From Rossellomorea pakistanensis (GTDB lineage Bacteria > Bacillota > Bacilli > Bacillales > Bacillaceae_B), in contig NZ_JAFBDZ010000001.1 of NCBI RefSeq assembly GCF_016908495.1, forward strand, positions 1,302,001-1,366,000: a DNA stretch of 64,000 bases, written 5' to 3'. The translations under genes were made by a program, and so were the position numbers. Numbering within the stretch: position 1 is the first letter of the stretch; every line of letters starts with the position of its first letter. The notes beneath the pieces are model-generated. The model was not told the origin of the DNA. It saw only the letters and a program-made list of their open reading frames with translations, and made no database searches. Below, one piece after another: positions 29,829-38,683 of this stretch.

Positions 29829-29967
29829 CGTGAACACCTCAAACTAAAAAATGTATTGTCATTCCATTTCTAGTTTGACCAGGATTTAGAAACTTTATCC
29901 TATATTTTATAAAAAAATGATGGGAGATAAACTATAAAGAAAACATCATCATCCTTTTTAAAAACCG

Positions 29968-29999
29968 AAAAAAGGGGCAACCCCGAAGGATTACCCCCT
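29968..29999 (-). terminator. terminator of coxA
   Basis: The minus-strand stem GGGGTAA and TTGCCCC (29991-29997 and 29974-29980, about one mismatch) is followed by TTTTTTCGG. It lies about 14 bases beyond the coxA stop codon. Confidence 0.75.
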
Positions 30000-30012
30000 A
30001 TTATTTTAATTC

Positions 30013-30723
30013 TCAACGATTTTTTGTGGGATTGAACATGTTGTGGATATCAAAATTAATCCCGTCACGAACGTCATTATCATTGTTTCTAACACGACTA
30101 AATATTCCTTCATCCGTTACAACCGTTACTGATCTTCCTTTGATATAAGGTTGAACAGCATTTTTGATTTCTCGTTTTGTTTCTTCCTCTTTACTGTGAT
30201 CATTTAAATCAACAGCAATCATGACATCACTGCCAAATGAAACGGAGCGAACATCATTTACATTCTCAACTGATGCAGTGATATCCTCAATTTTTTCTGC
30301 CCATTCACCTTCAACAGATGGATTAGGTTTCTTAACAGAACGAATATTCCCATTAAGATGCCCATGATAGTTTGCATCACCATGTGAAGCACGGTTATCT
30401 TGATAAAGAAAGTTTCGGTCATCTGTCGATAAAGGGGTTGAAGGGTTTGGAGGATTTCCATTCTCATCTCGTGCTTGTAGATAATGACGCTTATGATCTC
30501 GAATCGCTTTTGCTTCACGACCAATAGAGTGATCATATAACTCTGTCACTGGTCCATCTCGTTCATCTCGGTTATCTCCTCCATGACCTTCATTAGAGTA
30601 ATAACCTATTGGTTCATAGGTGTCATTATACCGATTTTGAGCAGCATCTTCAATCGTATTACAAGCGGATAATCCAGAAACCATTACAGCTGTTATCGGA
30701 ATCAGAAATCGTTTTCTGTTCAA
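30013..30723 (-). CDS. coxA: YhcN/YlaJ-family sporulation lipoprotein, CoxA-like
   Basis: This is a 236-residue spore cortex-associated lipoprotein. The TTG start at 30721-30723 has GAGGGG 8 bases upstream. A lipoprotein signal peptide (FLIPITAVMVSGLSAC) ends in the lipobox LSAC at about residue 21. The hydrophilic middle is rich in Asn, Asp and His. The C-terminal YhcN/YlaJ domain includes VENVNDVRSVSFGSDVMIAVDL and VTVVTDEGIFSRV. The position near safA and bofC matches coxA (yrbB) of B. subtilis, which is made in the mother cell. Confidence 0.83.
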   Translation of the reverse strand: MNRKRFLIPITAVMVSGLSACNTIEDAAQNRYNDTYEPIGYYSNEGHGGDNRDERDGPVTELYDHSIGREAKAIRDHKRHYLQARDENGNPPNPSTPLSTDDRNFLYQDNRASHGDANYHGHLNGNIRSVKKPNPSVEGEWAEKIEDITASVENVNDVRSVSFGSDVMIAVDLNDHSKEEETKREIKNAVQPYIKGRSVTVVTDEGIFSRVRNNDNDVRDGINFDIHNMFNPTKNR

Positions 30724-30843
30724 TGAAAATACCCCTCTTTCTTTCCTCACTTTAAGGGTCAGCTTATTAAAAGTTCCCCTTATAAATATGTTGTGATGGA
30801 AAGATAAAGCTGATTCTACTTGAGAAAGATAATTAACTGGTCC

Positions 30844-31833
30844 TTATTCCTGATATTGTATCCATCCCCCAATTTTTTGAATAAACAGCATTCGATATGA
30901 AAATTGATTAATGCTTAAATCGACTAAATAGTTCCACACTTTGTCCTTGTAACGAATATTTTCACGTAAAAAACGATTCCATTCCCGATAAATATCAGTT
31001 GGATAGACAAGAGCCATTAAAAAAACCTTATCTTTTCTATATACATGATATAAAGAGGAGGAGAATAACTCATTAGTAGACCATTTTAGATATGGGAGGA
31101 TTCGATTGGCAAATTGAAGGTCATCAACCTCTTCAGCTGCGATCGTAGCCAAGTCAAAATCAATTAAATATAGCTTCCCATTTTTTGATAAAAGAAAATT
31201 GTGATGGGCTACATCACCATGAATGATACAATAGTTGGTAGGAGCAAAAGACATATTTTTCAACCTATGCAATGACCACTCTCCCCATTGTTTATAGGCC
31301 AGTAAGTAATAAAGAGGGATAAAGGCTTGTAAGTAAGGGATATTATTCGTAAATTCTGCAAGACGTGATTCCCATTTAGATAAGTAGTTATTTTCATCGA
31401 AGTATTTAGACAGTTGTGGACTTTCAAGTAAAATCTTTTTTGTTACATCATGAAATTGTTTTAATGTTTGTAAGGCATATTGTCGTTCATATTCATGACT
31501 ATAGCCAAAGTCTTGTTCATGCTCCAACCATTCCATTAAACCGTAGAGCTTCCCGTCAAAACGTATTGGGGAGGTTTGATGAATGGGATGAAAAGCTAGT
31601 ACTTGGGAATATCCTCTTTTCAATAGCTCCTTAGTTAAAATCAGCTGTTTCATAAACTTTTTTTCGGTCGAAAACTCTTTTAAAAACCATTTTTCATTCT
31701 GTGTTGAAAGAAGCCATTTTCCTTGTTTAATTTCTTGTAATTGAGCATACTTTAAATTTAATTTTAATCGTAAAAAATAAAGGAGACGATTGAGATGATC
31801 GTCCCCTCTTCCATTAACCCTCAAAGTCATCAT
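30844..31833 (-). CDS. CotS-family phosphotransferase-like protein downstream of safA
   Basis: This is a roughly 329-residue kinase-fold protein of the aminoglycoside phosphotransferase/CotS type. Catalytic-loop and metal motifs look intact: YCIIHGDVAHHNFLLSKNG (HGD, N) and LYLIDFDLA (DFD). The N lobe has KWFLKEFSTEKKFMKQL. Relatives CotS, CotI and YutH are spore coat components, but their substrates are mostly unknown. The start is uncertain: the first good codons (ATG 31828-31833) lie inside the 3' end of safA, giving about 20 bases of overlap, with no clear ribosome site. Translation is probably coupled to safA. I do not recall this gene at this position in B. subtilis. Confidence 0.8.
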   Translation of the reverse strand: MMTLRVNGRGDDHLNRLLYFLRLKLNLKYAQLQEIKQGKWLLSTQNEKWFLKEFSTEKKFMKQLILTKELLKRGYSQVLAFHPIHQTSPIRFDGKLYGLMEWLEHEQDFGYSHEYERQYALQTLKQFHDVTKKILLESPQLSKYFDENNYLSKWESRLAEFTNNIPYLQAFIPLYYLLAYKQWGEWSLHRLKNMSFAPTNYCIIHGDVAHHNFLLSKNGKLYLIDFDLATIAAEEVDDLQFANRILPYLKWSTNELFSSSLYHVYRKDKVFLMALVYPTDIYREWNRFLRENIRYKDKVWNYLVDLSINQFSYRMLFIQKIGGWIQYQE

Positions 31834-33559
31834 CTTGCATTCTTGGCATTCCAAATGCTCCGGGGCCAAACATTCCTGGACCCTGTTGCGGAAACGATCG
31901 AGGACCTCCTTGCATCCCTTGTGGCATCCTTTGTGGCATCCCTTGCATCCACTGGTCCATTCCCTGTGGCATTCCTTGCATCCCTTGCTCCATTCCCTGC
32001 GGCATTCCTTGCATCCCTTGCTCCATTCCCTGCGGCATCCCTTGCTCCATTCCCTGTGGCATCCCTTGCATCCACTGGTCCATTCCCTGTGGCATCCCTT
32101 GCATCCCTTGCTCCATTCCCTGTGGCATTCCTTGCATCCCTTGCTCCATTCCCTGCGGCATTCCTTGCATCCCTTGCTCCATTCCCTGCGGCATTCCTTG
32201 CATCCACTGGTCCATTCCCTGCGGCGACCCTTGCATCCCTTGCTCCATTCCTTGTGGTATTCCTTGGTCCATCCCTTTCATGCCTTGCTCCATTCCTTGC
32301 ATTCCATATGGGTTTCCATAAGGATTCATACCTTGTGGGATTCCATAGCCGTTAGATCCCATACCTACATGTTGCATTCCATATGGTTGAGGAGCAGGAC
32401 CACAACCACAATCATCTTGGTGCATTGGATTTTGATGCATTGGATTTTGGTGCATTGGATTTTGATGCACTGGCATTTGACCATACGGCATACCCTCTGG
32501 TGATTCATCTGTCATGGCTCCTTGCACTTGGCCAGGGTAGCCTCCATTATTATGAAAACCTGTTCCAGGCATTACTGGGGAAGCAGGGTAACAATTATCT
32601 CCGAACGGCATCTGTCCATATGGCATCTGTTGTGGCATTTGGCCATACGGCATTCCTCCATTTGGCATTTGTACTGTTGGATAAGGATTATCCTGAACTC
32701 CTTGAACAGCACCTTGTTGATGCATTGGTGACATCATATGGTGCGAAGGATTAGATGGCATCATTTCCGATGATTCGTCATCGAATCCCATATATGGCAT
32801 TACCGGTGTCTGTCCATGCATTTGCGGCATCATAGAAGCTCCTTGAACTTGCCCTGGGTAGCCACCGCCATGCATTGGATGACCACCATACATTCCATGT
32901 GGCGGACAGAATCCCGGTCCAGGCATAATAGGTGAGACCGGATAACATTGATCAGCAGGCATCATAGGTTGTTGGTAGATCGGCATTTGTGGCATCTTAA
33001 GCTCCTCTTCTTTTTTTGCTTCTTTTTTAACTCCTTTTACTTCTTCTTTCTTTACACCCTTAACTTCTTTCTTTTTCTCTTTAACGGAAGGTAAAACATT
33101 TGTCGGTTTTTTCGGCATCTTCGGCTTTTGCTGCTGTGCCTGCATATTTGCCATATTCATCATATAATAATTATTGATATCAATTTCTGGAATAACGGGC
33201 TGTGGCATTTTTGGAGTATATTGTTTTTTGGGCATTTCCTTTGGCTGTTCTTTTACTGGAGCAACCGGCATTTCTTTTGGTTTCGCTACAGGCATTTGTT
33301 GTACCGGCTTTTGTTGTGCGAAAGGGTGCTTTGCTTTAGGCATTTCTTTCTTTGATCCATAATTAATTGGTGTTTGACCGGATTTTGCCTCCTTTTTCAC
33401 CGTTCCTCCAGATGTTGGAACTTTTATCTTCATTCCGGGCATAATCATGTCAGGGTTTGAAAGCTGGGCATTCATTTTTTTCAGCTCTTCGAAATTCACA
33501 CCATACTTTTTGGCGATCTTCCAAAGAGTGTCCCCTTTTTGTACAATGTGGATTTTCAC
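31814..33559 (-). CDS. safA: spore coat assembly protein SafA
   Basis: SafA is the morphogenetic protein that organises the inner spore coat over the cortex and interacts with SpoVID. The GTG at 33557-33559 has GAGGAGGG 7 bases upstream and gives 581 residues, longer than my recollection of B. subtilis SafA (about 387). The N-terminal LysM domain (residues 1-48, IHIVQKGDTLWKIAKKYGVN) binds peptidoglycan. A Lys/Pro/Met-rich linker follows, then two related Cys-Tyr-Pro blocks each ending GGYPGQVQGA. An 11-residue Met/Gln/Gly tandem repeat lies near the C terminus. An internal methionine could yield the C-terminal short form known in B. subtilis. The minus-strand CATAGGATAT upstream could be a SigE -10 element. 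Confidence 0.9.
   Translation of the reverse strand: MKIHIVQKGDTLWKIAKKYGVNFEELKKMNAQLSNPDMIMPGMKIKVPTSGGTVKKEAKSGQTPINYGSKKEMPKAKHPFAQQKPVQQMPVAKPKEMPVAPVKEQPKEMPKKQYTPKMPQPVIPEIDINNYYMMNMANMQAQQQKPKMPKKPTNVLPSVKEKKKEVKGVKKEEVKGVKKEAKKEEELKMPQMPIYQQPMMPADQCYPVSPIMPGPGFCPPHGMYGGHPMHGGGYPGQVQGASMMPQMHGQTPVMPYMGFDDESSEMMPSNPSHHMMSPMHQQGAVQGVQDNPYPTVQMPNGGMPYGQMPQQMPYGQMPFGDNCYPASPVMPGTGFHNNGGYPGQVQGAMTDESPEGMPYGQMPVHQNPMHQNPMHQNPMHQDDCGCGPAPQPYGMQHVGMGSNGYGIPQGMNPYGNPYGMQGMEQGMKGMDQGIPQGMEQGMQGSPQGMDQWMQGMPQGMEQGMQGMPQGMEQGMQGMPQGMEQGMQGMPQGMDQWMQGMPQGMEQGMPQGMEQGMQGMPQGMEQGMQGMPQGMDQWMQGMPQRMPQGMQGGPRSFPQQGPGMFGPGAFGMPRMQDDDFEG
31910..32263 (-). repeat. 33-bp tandem repeat in the 3' part of safA
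   Basis: Eleven units encode 11 residues each (one is cut to 8). The consensus is GMPQGMEQGMQ, with the variant GMPQGMDQWMQ at units 2, 6 and 10. The periodic W-containing variant indicates a higher-order repeat of four units. Because of the period, other frames on both strands also stay open here; they are not genes. Confidence 0.9.
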
Positions 33560-33648
33560 TCTTTTTCCCTCCTCAGGCATAAGTCTATATATCCTATGAT
33601 AAAGTAGGCAAAGTGCGAACCATCTACATAAAAACTTATGAAATTCCT

Positions 33649-33686
33649 AAAAAAAATATGTCTCCTCAGACGCCTGAGGAGACATA
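33649..33686 (-). terminator. terminator of the nadBCA operon
   Basis: A perfect 13-base hairpin, TATGTCTCCTCAG and CTGAGGAGACATA (33657-33669 and 33674-33686), is followed on the minus strand by TTTTTTTTAGG. It lies about 24 bases after the nadA stop codon. Confidence 0.9.
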
Positions 33687-33709
33687 CGACTTAATAATTT
33701 TTATTGTTT

Positions 33710-34819
33710 TCAGGCACGATGTAACATTCTTTCAAGTGCAAGGACTGCATTGTTAGACACATCTTCATCTACTTGGATTGTATTAACTGGATTACCAGCA
33801 TCGATTGATTCTAATGACCATAATAGATGAGGTAAATCAATTCTGTTCATTGTTAAACATGGGCACATTTGAGGATTCAAAGAAATGATATGTTTATCCA
33901 AATGGTTGCTAATTAATCGTTGAACCAGATTCATTTCAGTTCCAATCGCCCATGAGGTTCCGGGTTTAGCATGTTTAATCATCTCAATAATATATTTTGT
34001 ACTTCCATTGTAATCAGATGCATCTACAACTTCTTTTCTACATTCTGGATGTACAATAATATTCATTTCAGGGTACTTTTCACGAACAGAGTGAATATTG
34101 TTCAATGTAAAATTTTCATGTACAGAACAATGCCCCTTCCAAAGGATCACTTTTATATCCTCAACCTTCCCTTCAAAAAGGAGTTCATCGTTGATTGGAT
34201 CCCATACTGCCATTTCATGTAAACCAATTCCGATATCTGCAGCCGTATTTCGTCCAAGATGCTGATCAGGTAAAAATAGAATTCTTTCCTTTTGTGTAAG
34301 TGCCCATTCCACCATTTTGTGAGCATTTGAAGAGGTAACGGTTGCTCCACCATTTTTCCCTACAAATGATTTTATGGAGGCAGTTGAATTAACATAAGTT
34401 AAAGGAAGGATCGTTTCCCCTAACAAACTAATTAGTTTCTCCCAAGCTCTTTCAGTTTGATAGATATCAGCCATATCTGCCATTGAACATCCAGCTCTCA
34501 TGTCAGGCAGTATAACGGCTTGCTTCTCAGTCGTAAGAATATCGGCTGTTTCTGCCATAAAATGAACACCACAGAACACGATATATTTAGCATCCTTATT
34601 CTTGGCTGATACTTGGGCAAGCTGGAGAGAGTCTCCTACTGCATCAGCAAACTGAATTACTTCATCCTTTTGATAATGATGACCAGGGATAAACAATGAT
34701 TTTCCCAATTCATTTTTTATTCTTCGGACTCGAAATTCCATTTCTTCTTTTGATAATCGAAGATATTCTTCCGGAATCGTCGTTTGTGACGTGGTTAATT
34801 CTTGTAGTAATCCCATCAT
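33710..34819 (-). CDS. nadA: quinolinate synthase NadA
   Basis: NadA condenses iminoaspartate with dihydroxyacetone phosphate to give quinolinate, the second step of de novo NAD synthesis. It has 369 residues, the long form typical of Bacillus. Cysteines for the essential 4Fe-4S cluster are in [20 protein letters not shown] and [10 protein letters not shown]. The ATG at 34817-34819 has GGAGGG upstream. It is the third gene of nadB-nadC-nadA. NifS, encoded divergently, is the likely sulfur donor for the cluster. Confidence 0.97.
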   Translation of the reverse strand: MMGLLQELTTSQTTIPEEYLRLSKEEMEFRVRRIKNELGKSLFIPGHHYQKDEVIQFADAVGDSLQLAQVSAKNKDAKYIVFCGVHFMAETADILTTEKQAVILPDMRAGCSMADMADIYQTERAWEKLISLLGETILPLTYVNSTASIKSFVGKNGGATVTSSNAHKMVEWALTQKERILFLPDQHLGRNTAADIGIGLHEMAVWDPINDELLFEGKVEDIKVILWKGHCSVHENFTLNNIHSVREKYPEMNIIVHPECRKEVVDASDYNGSTKYIIEMIKHAKPGTSWAIGTEMNLVQRLISNHLDKHIISLNPQMCPCLTMNRIDLPHLLWSLESIDAGNPVNTIQVDEDVSNNAVLALERMLHRA

Positions 34820-34831
34820 TCATACTCCCTC

Positions 34832-35686
34832 CTATTGGATAAGACGACTTTCTAAAAGGTGTACCTTTGCGTTAATATCTAATGATTGAATAGAGTGTGT
34901 TAAACATCCTAACGAAATGTAGTTAACGCCTGTACGAGCGTATTCATAAAGCTCTTCTAACTGTATTCCACCCGAAGCTTCTGTCGTGATATGTCCGGGA
35001 ACATGCTGTAGCCACTGACAAATCGTTTCAGGTGTACAATTATCAAACATGATAATATCTATATTATTTTGTATCGCTTCAAATAATTGACTTTCTGTTT
35101 CAATCTCCACTTCAATCTTCGTTGTGTGCCCAAGCTGTTCTTTTACCTTTTGCACAGCATTTGTAATGGAACCAGCAAATGCAATATGATTATCCTTTAG
35201 CATCACTGCATCATAAAGCCCATTTCGGTGGTTAAATCCTCCTCCACACCTTACAGCATATTTCTCCAACATTCTTAGGCCAGGAGTAGTTTTACGAGTA
35301 TCACAGATTCTCACGTTTGTTCCATCTACTATCTTTACCGCTTTTGCTGTCATTGTTGCAATCCCACTCAATCGCTGGATAAGATTCAATACGACTCTTT
35401 CAGCTTGAAGAAGATCTCTCATTGGTCCATTAATTACAGCAATTTCGCTTCCTTTTTCGACGAATTCGCCATCTCTTACAAAAATTTGAGGATCGATTGA
35501 AGAATTAATGATAGAAAAACCATATTGAATAATTTCTTGACCACAAAAAACCCCAGATCCTTTTGCAACTAAATGTAATGTCCCTTCGCTATTTTGATGG
35601 AATAAGGTTTGGGAGGAAAGATCACCATCTCCAATGTCTTCTAATAAAAAGCCTTCAAGCATAGATTTTAATTTCACGTTGTTCAT
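34832..35686 (-). CDS. nadC: nicotinate-nucleotide diphosphorylase (carboxylating) NadC
   Basis: NadC turns quinolinate and PRPP into nicotinate mononucleotide and CO2. It has about 284 residues. Characteristic motifs are LLEDIGDGDLSSQ at the N terminus, NLIQRLSGIATMT, ICDTRKTTPGLRMLEKYAVRCGGGFNHR, and EASGGIQLEEL. The start overlaps the end of nadB by about 30 bases. Of two adjacent ATGs, the second has better spacing to AGGTGG. Confidence 0.96.
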   Translation of the reverse strand: MNNVKLKSMLEGFLLEDIGDGDLSSQTLFHQNSEGTLHLVAKGSGVFCGQEIIQYGFSIINSSIDPQIFVRDGEFVEKGSEIAVINGPMRDLLQAERVVLNLIQRLSGIATMTAKAVKIVDGTNVRICDTRKTTPGLRMLEKYAVRCGGGFNHRNGLYDAVMLKDNHIAFAGSITNAVQKVKEQLGHTTKIEVEIETESQLFEAIQNNIDIIMFDNCTPETICQWLQHVPGHITTEASGGIQLEELYEYARTGVNYISLGCLTHSIQSLDINAKVHLLESRLIQ

Positions 35687-37241
35687 CATACTCCACCTTC
35701 ATCCTTTGATTTCTTTGTTCATGAACAATCCTTTTCTTAAACCAATTTGAATCATCAACTTGCGGAAAGTCTGATCGAATATGACCACCTCTGCTTTCTG
35801 TTCGTAAAGAAGCAGATTTTGTCATAAGCAAGGCATTGATCCACATAAAGTACGTTTGAATGGACTTACGATCCCAATCTTCTATATTTTCAAATGGGGA
35901 CATTGATGTAGACTTCAGCCATAAATCTTGAGCATCCAATCCCTTTTTCTCACGGATAATCCCAACATACCTCATCATATTTTCTTGGATCTCTTTCATA
36001 GAAAAAGGAAGAGGTACTTTAGACTTTTTACAAACTTTAATCGGTGAAAATTCTTTACAATCTTCTATCTTCAGGTGTTTGATAAGGAATGAAGCGAGTC
36101 GTTTTCCATATACAAGGCCTTCAAGTAGAGAATTACTAGCTAACCTGTTTGCCCCATGAACTCCGCTACATGCCACTTCCCCGATTGCATAAAGCCCTTT
36201 TAAATTTGTCCGTCCGACTTCATCAATCACAATTCCTCCCATCATAAAATGAGAACCAGGTGAAACAGGAATCTTTCCATCCTCTAAACAAATTCCGTTT
36301 TGCACACACATTGATGAGATGGAAGGAAATTTGGATTGAAAATGGTCAATACTGCTAATATCTAAGAATACTTTTCTTCCACTCTCATTTTGTATAAAAA
36401 TTTCATGGGCTACAATATGACGCGGTCCTAGCTCCAGTTGCGGATGTTTCCCTTCCATAATTCGATCTCCAAGATCATTTATAAGAGTGGCACCAGCCCC
36501 TCTCACCGCTTCTGATATCAAGCCGATTGCCTTTCCATTAATCGTAAGAAGAGTGGGATGAAATTGAAAAAACTCTAAGTCCGTTATTCTAACTCCAGCA
36601 CGGTAAGCCATCGCTAATCCATCACCAGATACTGATGAATGGTTGGTCGTCGGGAGGTACAATCCACCTGCTCCTCCTGTTGCTAACACAATATGTGAAG
36701 AAAAATATTCCCTGGTTTCTTCTGCACCATTTTTAGTCTTTACACCGATACATGAACCGCTAGAATTTAACAATAGCTCAATAGCCATTTCATTTTCAAT
36801 CCATTCAACATTTGGAGTTGAAAGGGTTTCCAGCAAAAAGTTGATTAGATGTTTTCCGGTTTGATCTCCACCAGAATGCAGAATCCGATGGGTACTATGC
36901 GCTCCTTCCATTCCAAGGGAAAATTCGTCATTCCCATTACGATCAAAAGGTGCTTTCAACGCAATCAGTTCTTCCACCGCTTCCTTGCCTTCTTCAACAA
37001 GGCGCTTTACCCGTTCATCATTTCCATGCCATTCTCCGGCAATCATCGTATCAATAAAATGTTGGTCGCTATGGTCTTCTTTAGAAATGGCTGCAGCAAT
37101 TCCTCCCTGCGCCATATAAGAGTTACTACTCCGTCTATGATTCTTTGTGATAATCATCACATGTAATTGCTGACTAAGTGTTCGCGCTAATTGCAGTGCT
37201 GCAATACCGCTACCTACGATAATTACATCTGCTTTTTTCAT
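35655..37241 (-). CDS. nadB: L-aspartate oxidase NadB
   Basis: This flavoenzyme oxidises L-aspartate to iminoaspartate, the first step of NAD synthesis. It has 528 residues from the ATG at 37239-37241 behind AGGAGG. The FAD dinucleotide-binding motif is VIIVGSGIAALQLARTLS. NSYMAQGGIAAAI, GGDQTGKHL, HFMMGGIVIDEVGRT and EVACSGVHGANRLASNSLLEGLVYG mark the succinate dehydrogenase/fumarate reductase flavoprotein family and its substrate site. It is the first gene of the operon and diverges from nifS across a 274-base control region. Confidence 0.96.
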   Translation of the reverse strand: MKKADVIIVGSGIAALQLARTLSQQLHVMIITKNHRRSSNSYMAQGGIAAAISKEDHSDQHFIDTMIAGEWHGNDERVKRLVEEGKEAVEELIALKAPFDRNGNDEFSLGMEGAHSTHRILHSGGDQTGKHLINFLLETLSTPNVEWIENEMAIELLLNSSGSCIGVKTKNGAEETREYFSSHIVLATGGAGGLYLPTTNHSSVSGDGLAMAYRAGVRITDLEFFQFHPTLLTINGKAIGLISEAVRGAGATLINDLGDRIMEGKHPQLELGPRHIVAHEIFIQNESGRKVFLDISSIDHFQSKFPSISSMCVQNGICLEDGKIPVSPGSHFMMGGIVIDEVGRTNLKGLYAIGEVACSGVHGANRLASNSLLEGLVYGKRLASFLIKHLKIEDCKEFSPIKVCKKSKVPLPFSMKEIQENMMRYVGIIREKKGLDAQDLWLKSTSMSPFENIEDWDRKSIQTYFMWINALLMTKSASLRTESRGGHIRSDFPQVDDSNWFKKRIVHEQRNQRMKVEYDEQREIKIYA

Positions 37242-37260
37242 TGATTTTCCTCCTGTTAAT

Positions 37261-37313
37261 TTACAGGTGTCTTGACACATATATTTACATATTATTAAAC
37301 TGATTACAAGTGT
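37261..37313. promoter_or_regulatory. candidate NadR operators between nadB and nifS
   Basis: TTACAGGTGT (37261-37270) and TTACAAGTGT (37304-37313) are two copies of the same 10-base motif in the divergent control region. The first is followed by CTTGACAC, making a partial GTGTC-GACAC dyad. NadR (YrxA), encoded in the nifS unit, represses both directions in B. subtilis with nicotinate as co-repressor. The link to these sites is inferred from motif repetition and position. Confidence 0.6.
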
Positions 37314-37515
37314 TTTTTTCTAACATTCTATATTTCAAATTGTTTTCATAAAATTCACTATTATTGGACAAGATTGCTTTAAACTGCTGCGAATTCCAAC
37401 AAGTATAAACCTAGATCGTGTTGTCTAACACAAGTTTTCTCGCCACTTTGGGTCCAAGAGCTAGTATATGATTCGTTTCAATACTATATAAAATGTAGAA
37501 AGGGAGGGAATTCAT

Positions 37516-38643
37516 TTGAAGTATTTTGATTATGCTGCAACAACACCAATGGATTCAGAGGTGTTAAAAATTTACCAGGAGGTTGCATCGGAATATTGGG
37601 GAAATACAAGCAGTCTTCATGATGTGGGAACGAAGGCAGAAGAGCTACTCGAAAATTGTAGGGATAAATTAGCTTCTCTTTTAAATGTTTCTTCACGAGG
37701 CGTTTATTTTACATCGGGAGGAACAGAGTCCAATCAACTTGCTATTCCCTCACTTGCATTTAGTCAGCAACATAAAGGAAAACATATTATCACAAGCATG
37801 GCAGAGCACTCATCTGTATCTTCTGCTCTTGACTATTTATCTGGTTATGGCTATGAGATAACGAAAATCCCTTATTTAAGTAACGGTCAACTTGACCTTT
37901 CCGCCCTTAAGCAATCGATTCGAGAGGATACAATCTTAATAACTATTGGTCATGTGAATGGGGAGATTGGGTCGATCCAGCCTCTTGAAGATATTAACAA
38001 TTTAATTAAAAATAAAAACATCTTTTTCCATAGTGATTGTGTCCAATCATTTGGAAAAATGGATTTAAAAAAAATCTGTTCATTCGTTGATAGTATTTCG
38101 ATATCCTCCCATAAAATATATGGACCTAAAGGTGTGGGTGCAGTTTATATTCGTCCAACGATTCATGTGAAAGGCTTATTTCCCCATCAATCACATGAAA
38201 ATGGGTTTAGAGGAGGTACAATAAATACTCCTGGAATCGCCGCCTTTGTAGGAGCGGCCATCCAACCTAATCATGATCACTGGGATAAAGCTGTCCAACT
38301 AAGAAAGCTTTTCACTTCACAATTAACAAATGAACTTAAGAATTGCGTCACAATCTATGAATCTGAGCCTTCTATACAGCTTCCTCATGTGATTGGATTA
38401 GCCATTAATGGCCATGAAGGGCAATGGGTTATGTTAGAATGTAATCGTAAAGGCTTCTTTATTTCGACGGGAAGCGCCTGTCGACAAGGTCTTCAAACGC
38501 CTTCTAAAACGATGATTGCAATGGGGGTCGCGGAAGAAAAACAAAAAGAATTTATTCGTATTTCATTCGGAAAAGGAACACAAGTAGAAGATGTAATAGC
38601 ACTAGTTGAAACATTAAAGAAGGTATCAGAAAAAACATTATAA
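37516..38643 (+). CDS. nifS: cysteine desulfurase, NifS-type
   Basis: This pyridoxal-phosphate enzyme takes sulfur from cysteine for Fe-S cluster assembly. It has 375 residues from a TTG behind GGGAGGG. The PLP lysine is in SISSHKIYGPKGVGAVY, the N-terminal YFDYAATTPMD and FTSGGTESNQLAI are typical, and the active-site cysteine is in ISTGSACRQG. It sits divergently from nadBCA and upstream of nadR, as in B. subtilis, where this desulfurase is dedicated to NadA and NadB function. Confidence 0.93.
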   Translation: MKYFDYAATTPMDSEVLKIYQEVASEYWGNTSSLHDVGTKAEELLENCRDKLASLLNVSSRGVYFTSGGTESNQLAIPSLAFSQQHKGKHIITSMAEHSSVSSALDYLSGYGYEITKIPYLSNGQLDLSALKQSIREDTILITIGHVNGEIGSIQPLEDINNLIKNKNIFFHSDCVQSFGKMDLKKICSFVDSISISSHKIYGPKGVGAVYIRPTIHVKGLFPHQSHENGFRGGTINTPGIAAFVGAAIQPNHDHWDKAVQLRKLFTSQLTNELKNCVTIYESEPSIQLPHVIGLAINGHEGQWVMLECNRKGFFISTGSACRQGLQTPSKTMIAMGVAEEKQKEFIRISFGKGTQVEDVIALVETLKKVSEKTL

Positions 38644-38683
38644 ATTCCTAGAAAAGTCAATTAAATACTGGACGGTGAACGTA

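Noticed and set aside
30258-30536. 92-codon frame overlapping coxA on the same strand
   Set aside because: It is a frame-shifted shadow of coxA, which has a lipobox, ribosome site and conserved domain.
31795-32503. Long plus-strand frames (Leu/Pro/Phe-rich and His/Leu-rich repeats) opposite safA, and a minus-strand Asp/Ala/Arg repeat frame
   Set aside because: They are kept open by the 33-bp periodicity of the safA tandem repeat. They have no ribosome site and no plausible protein composition.
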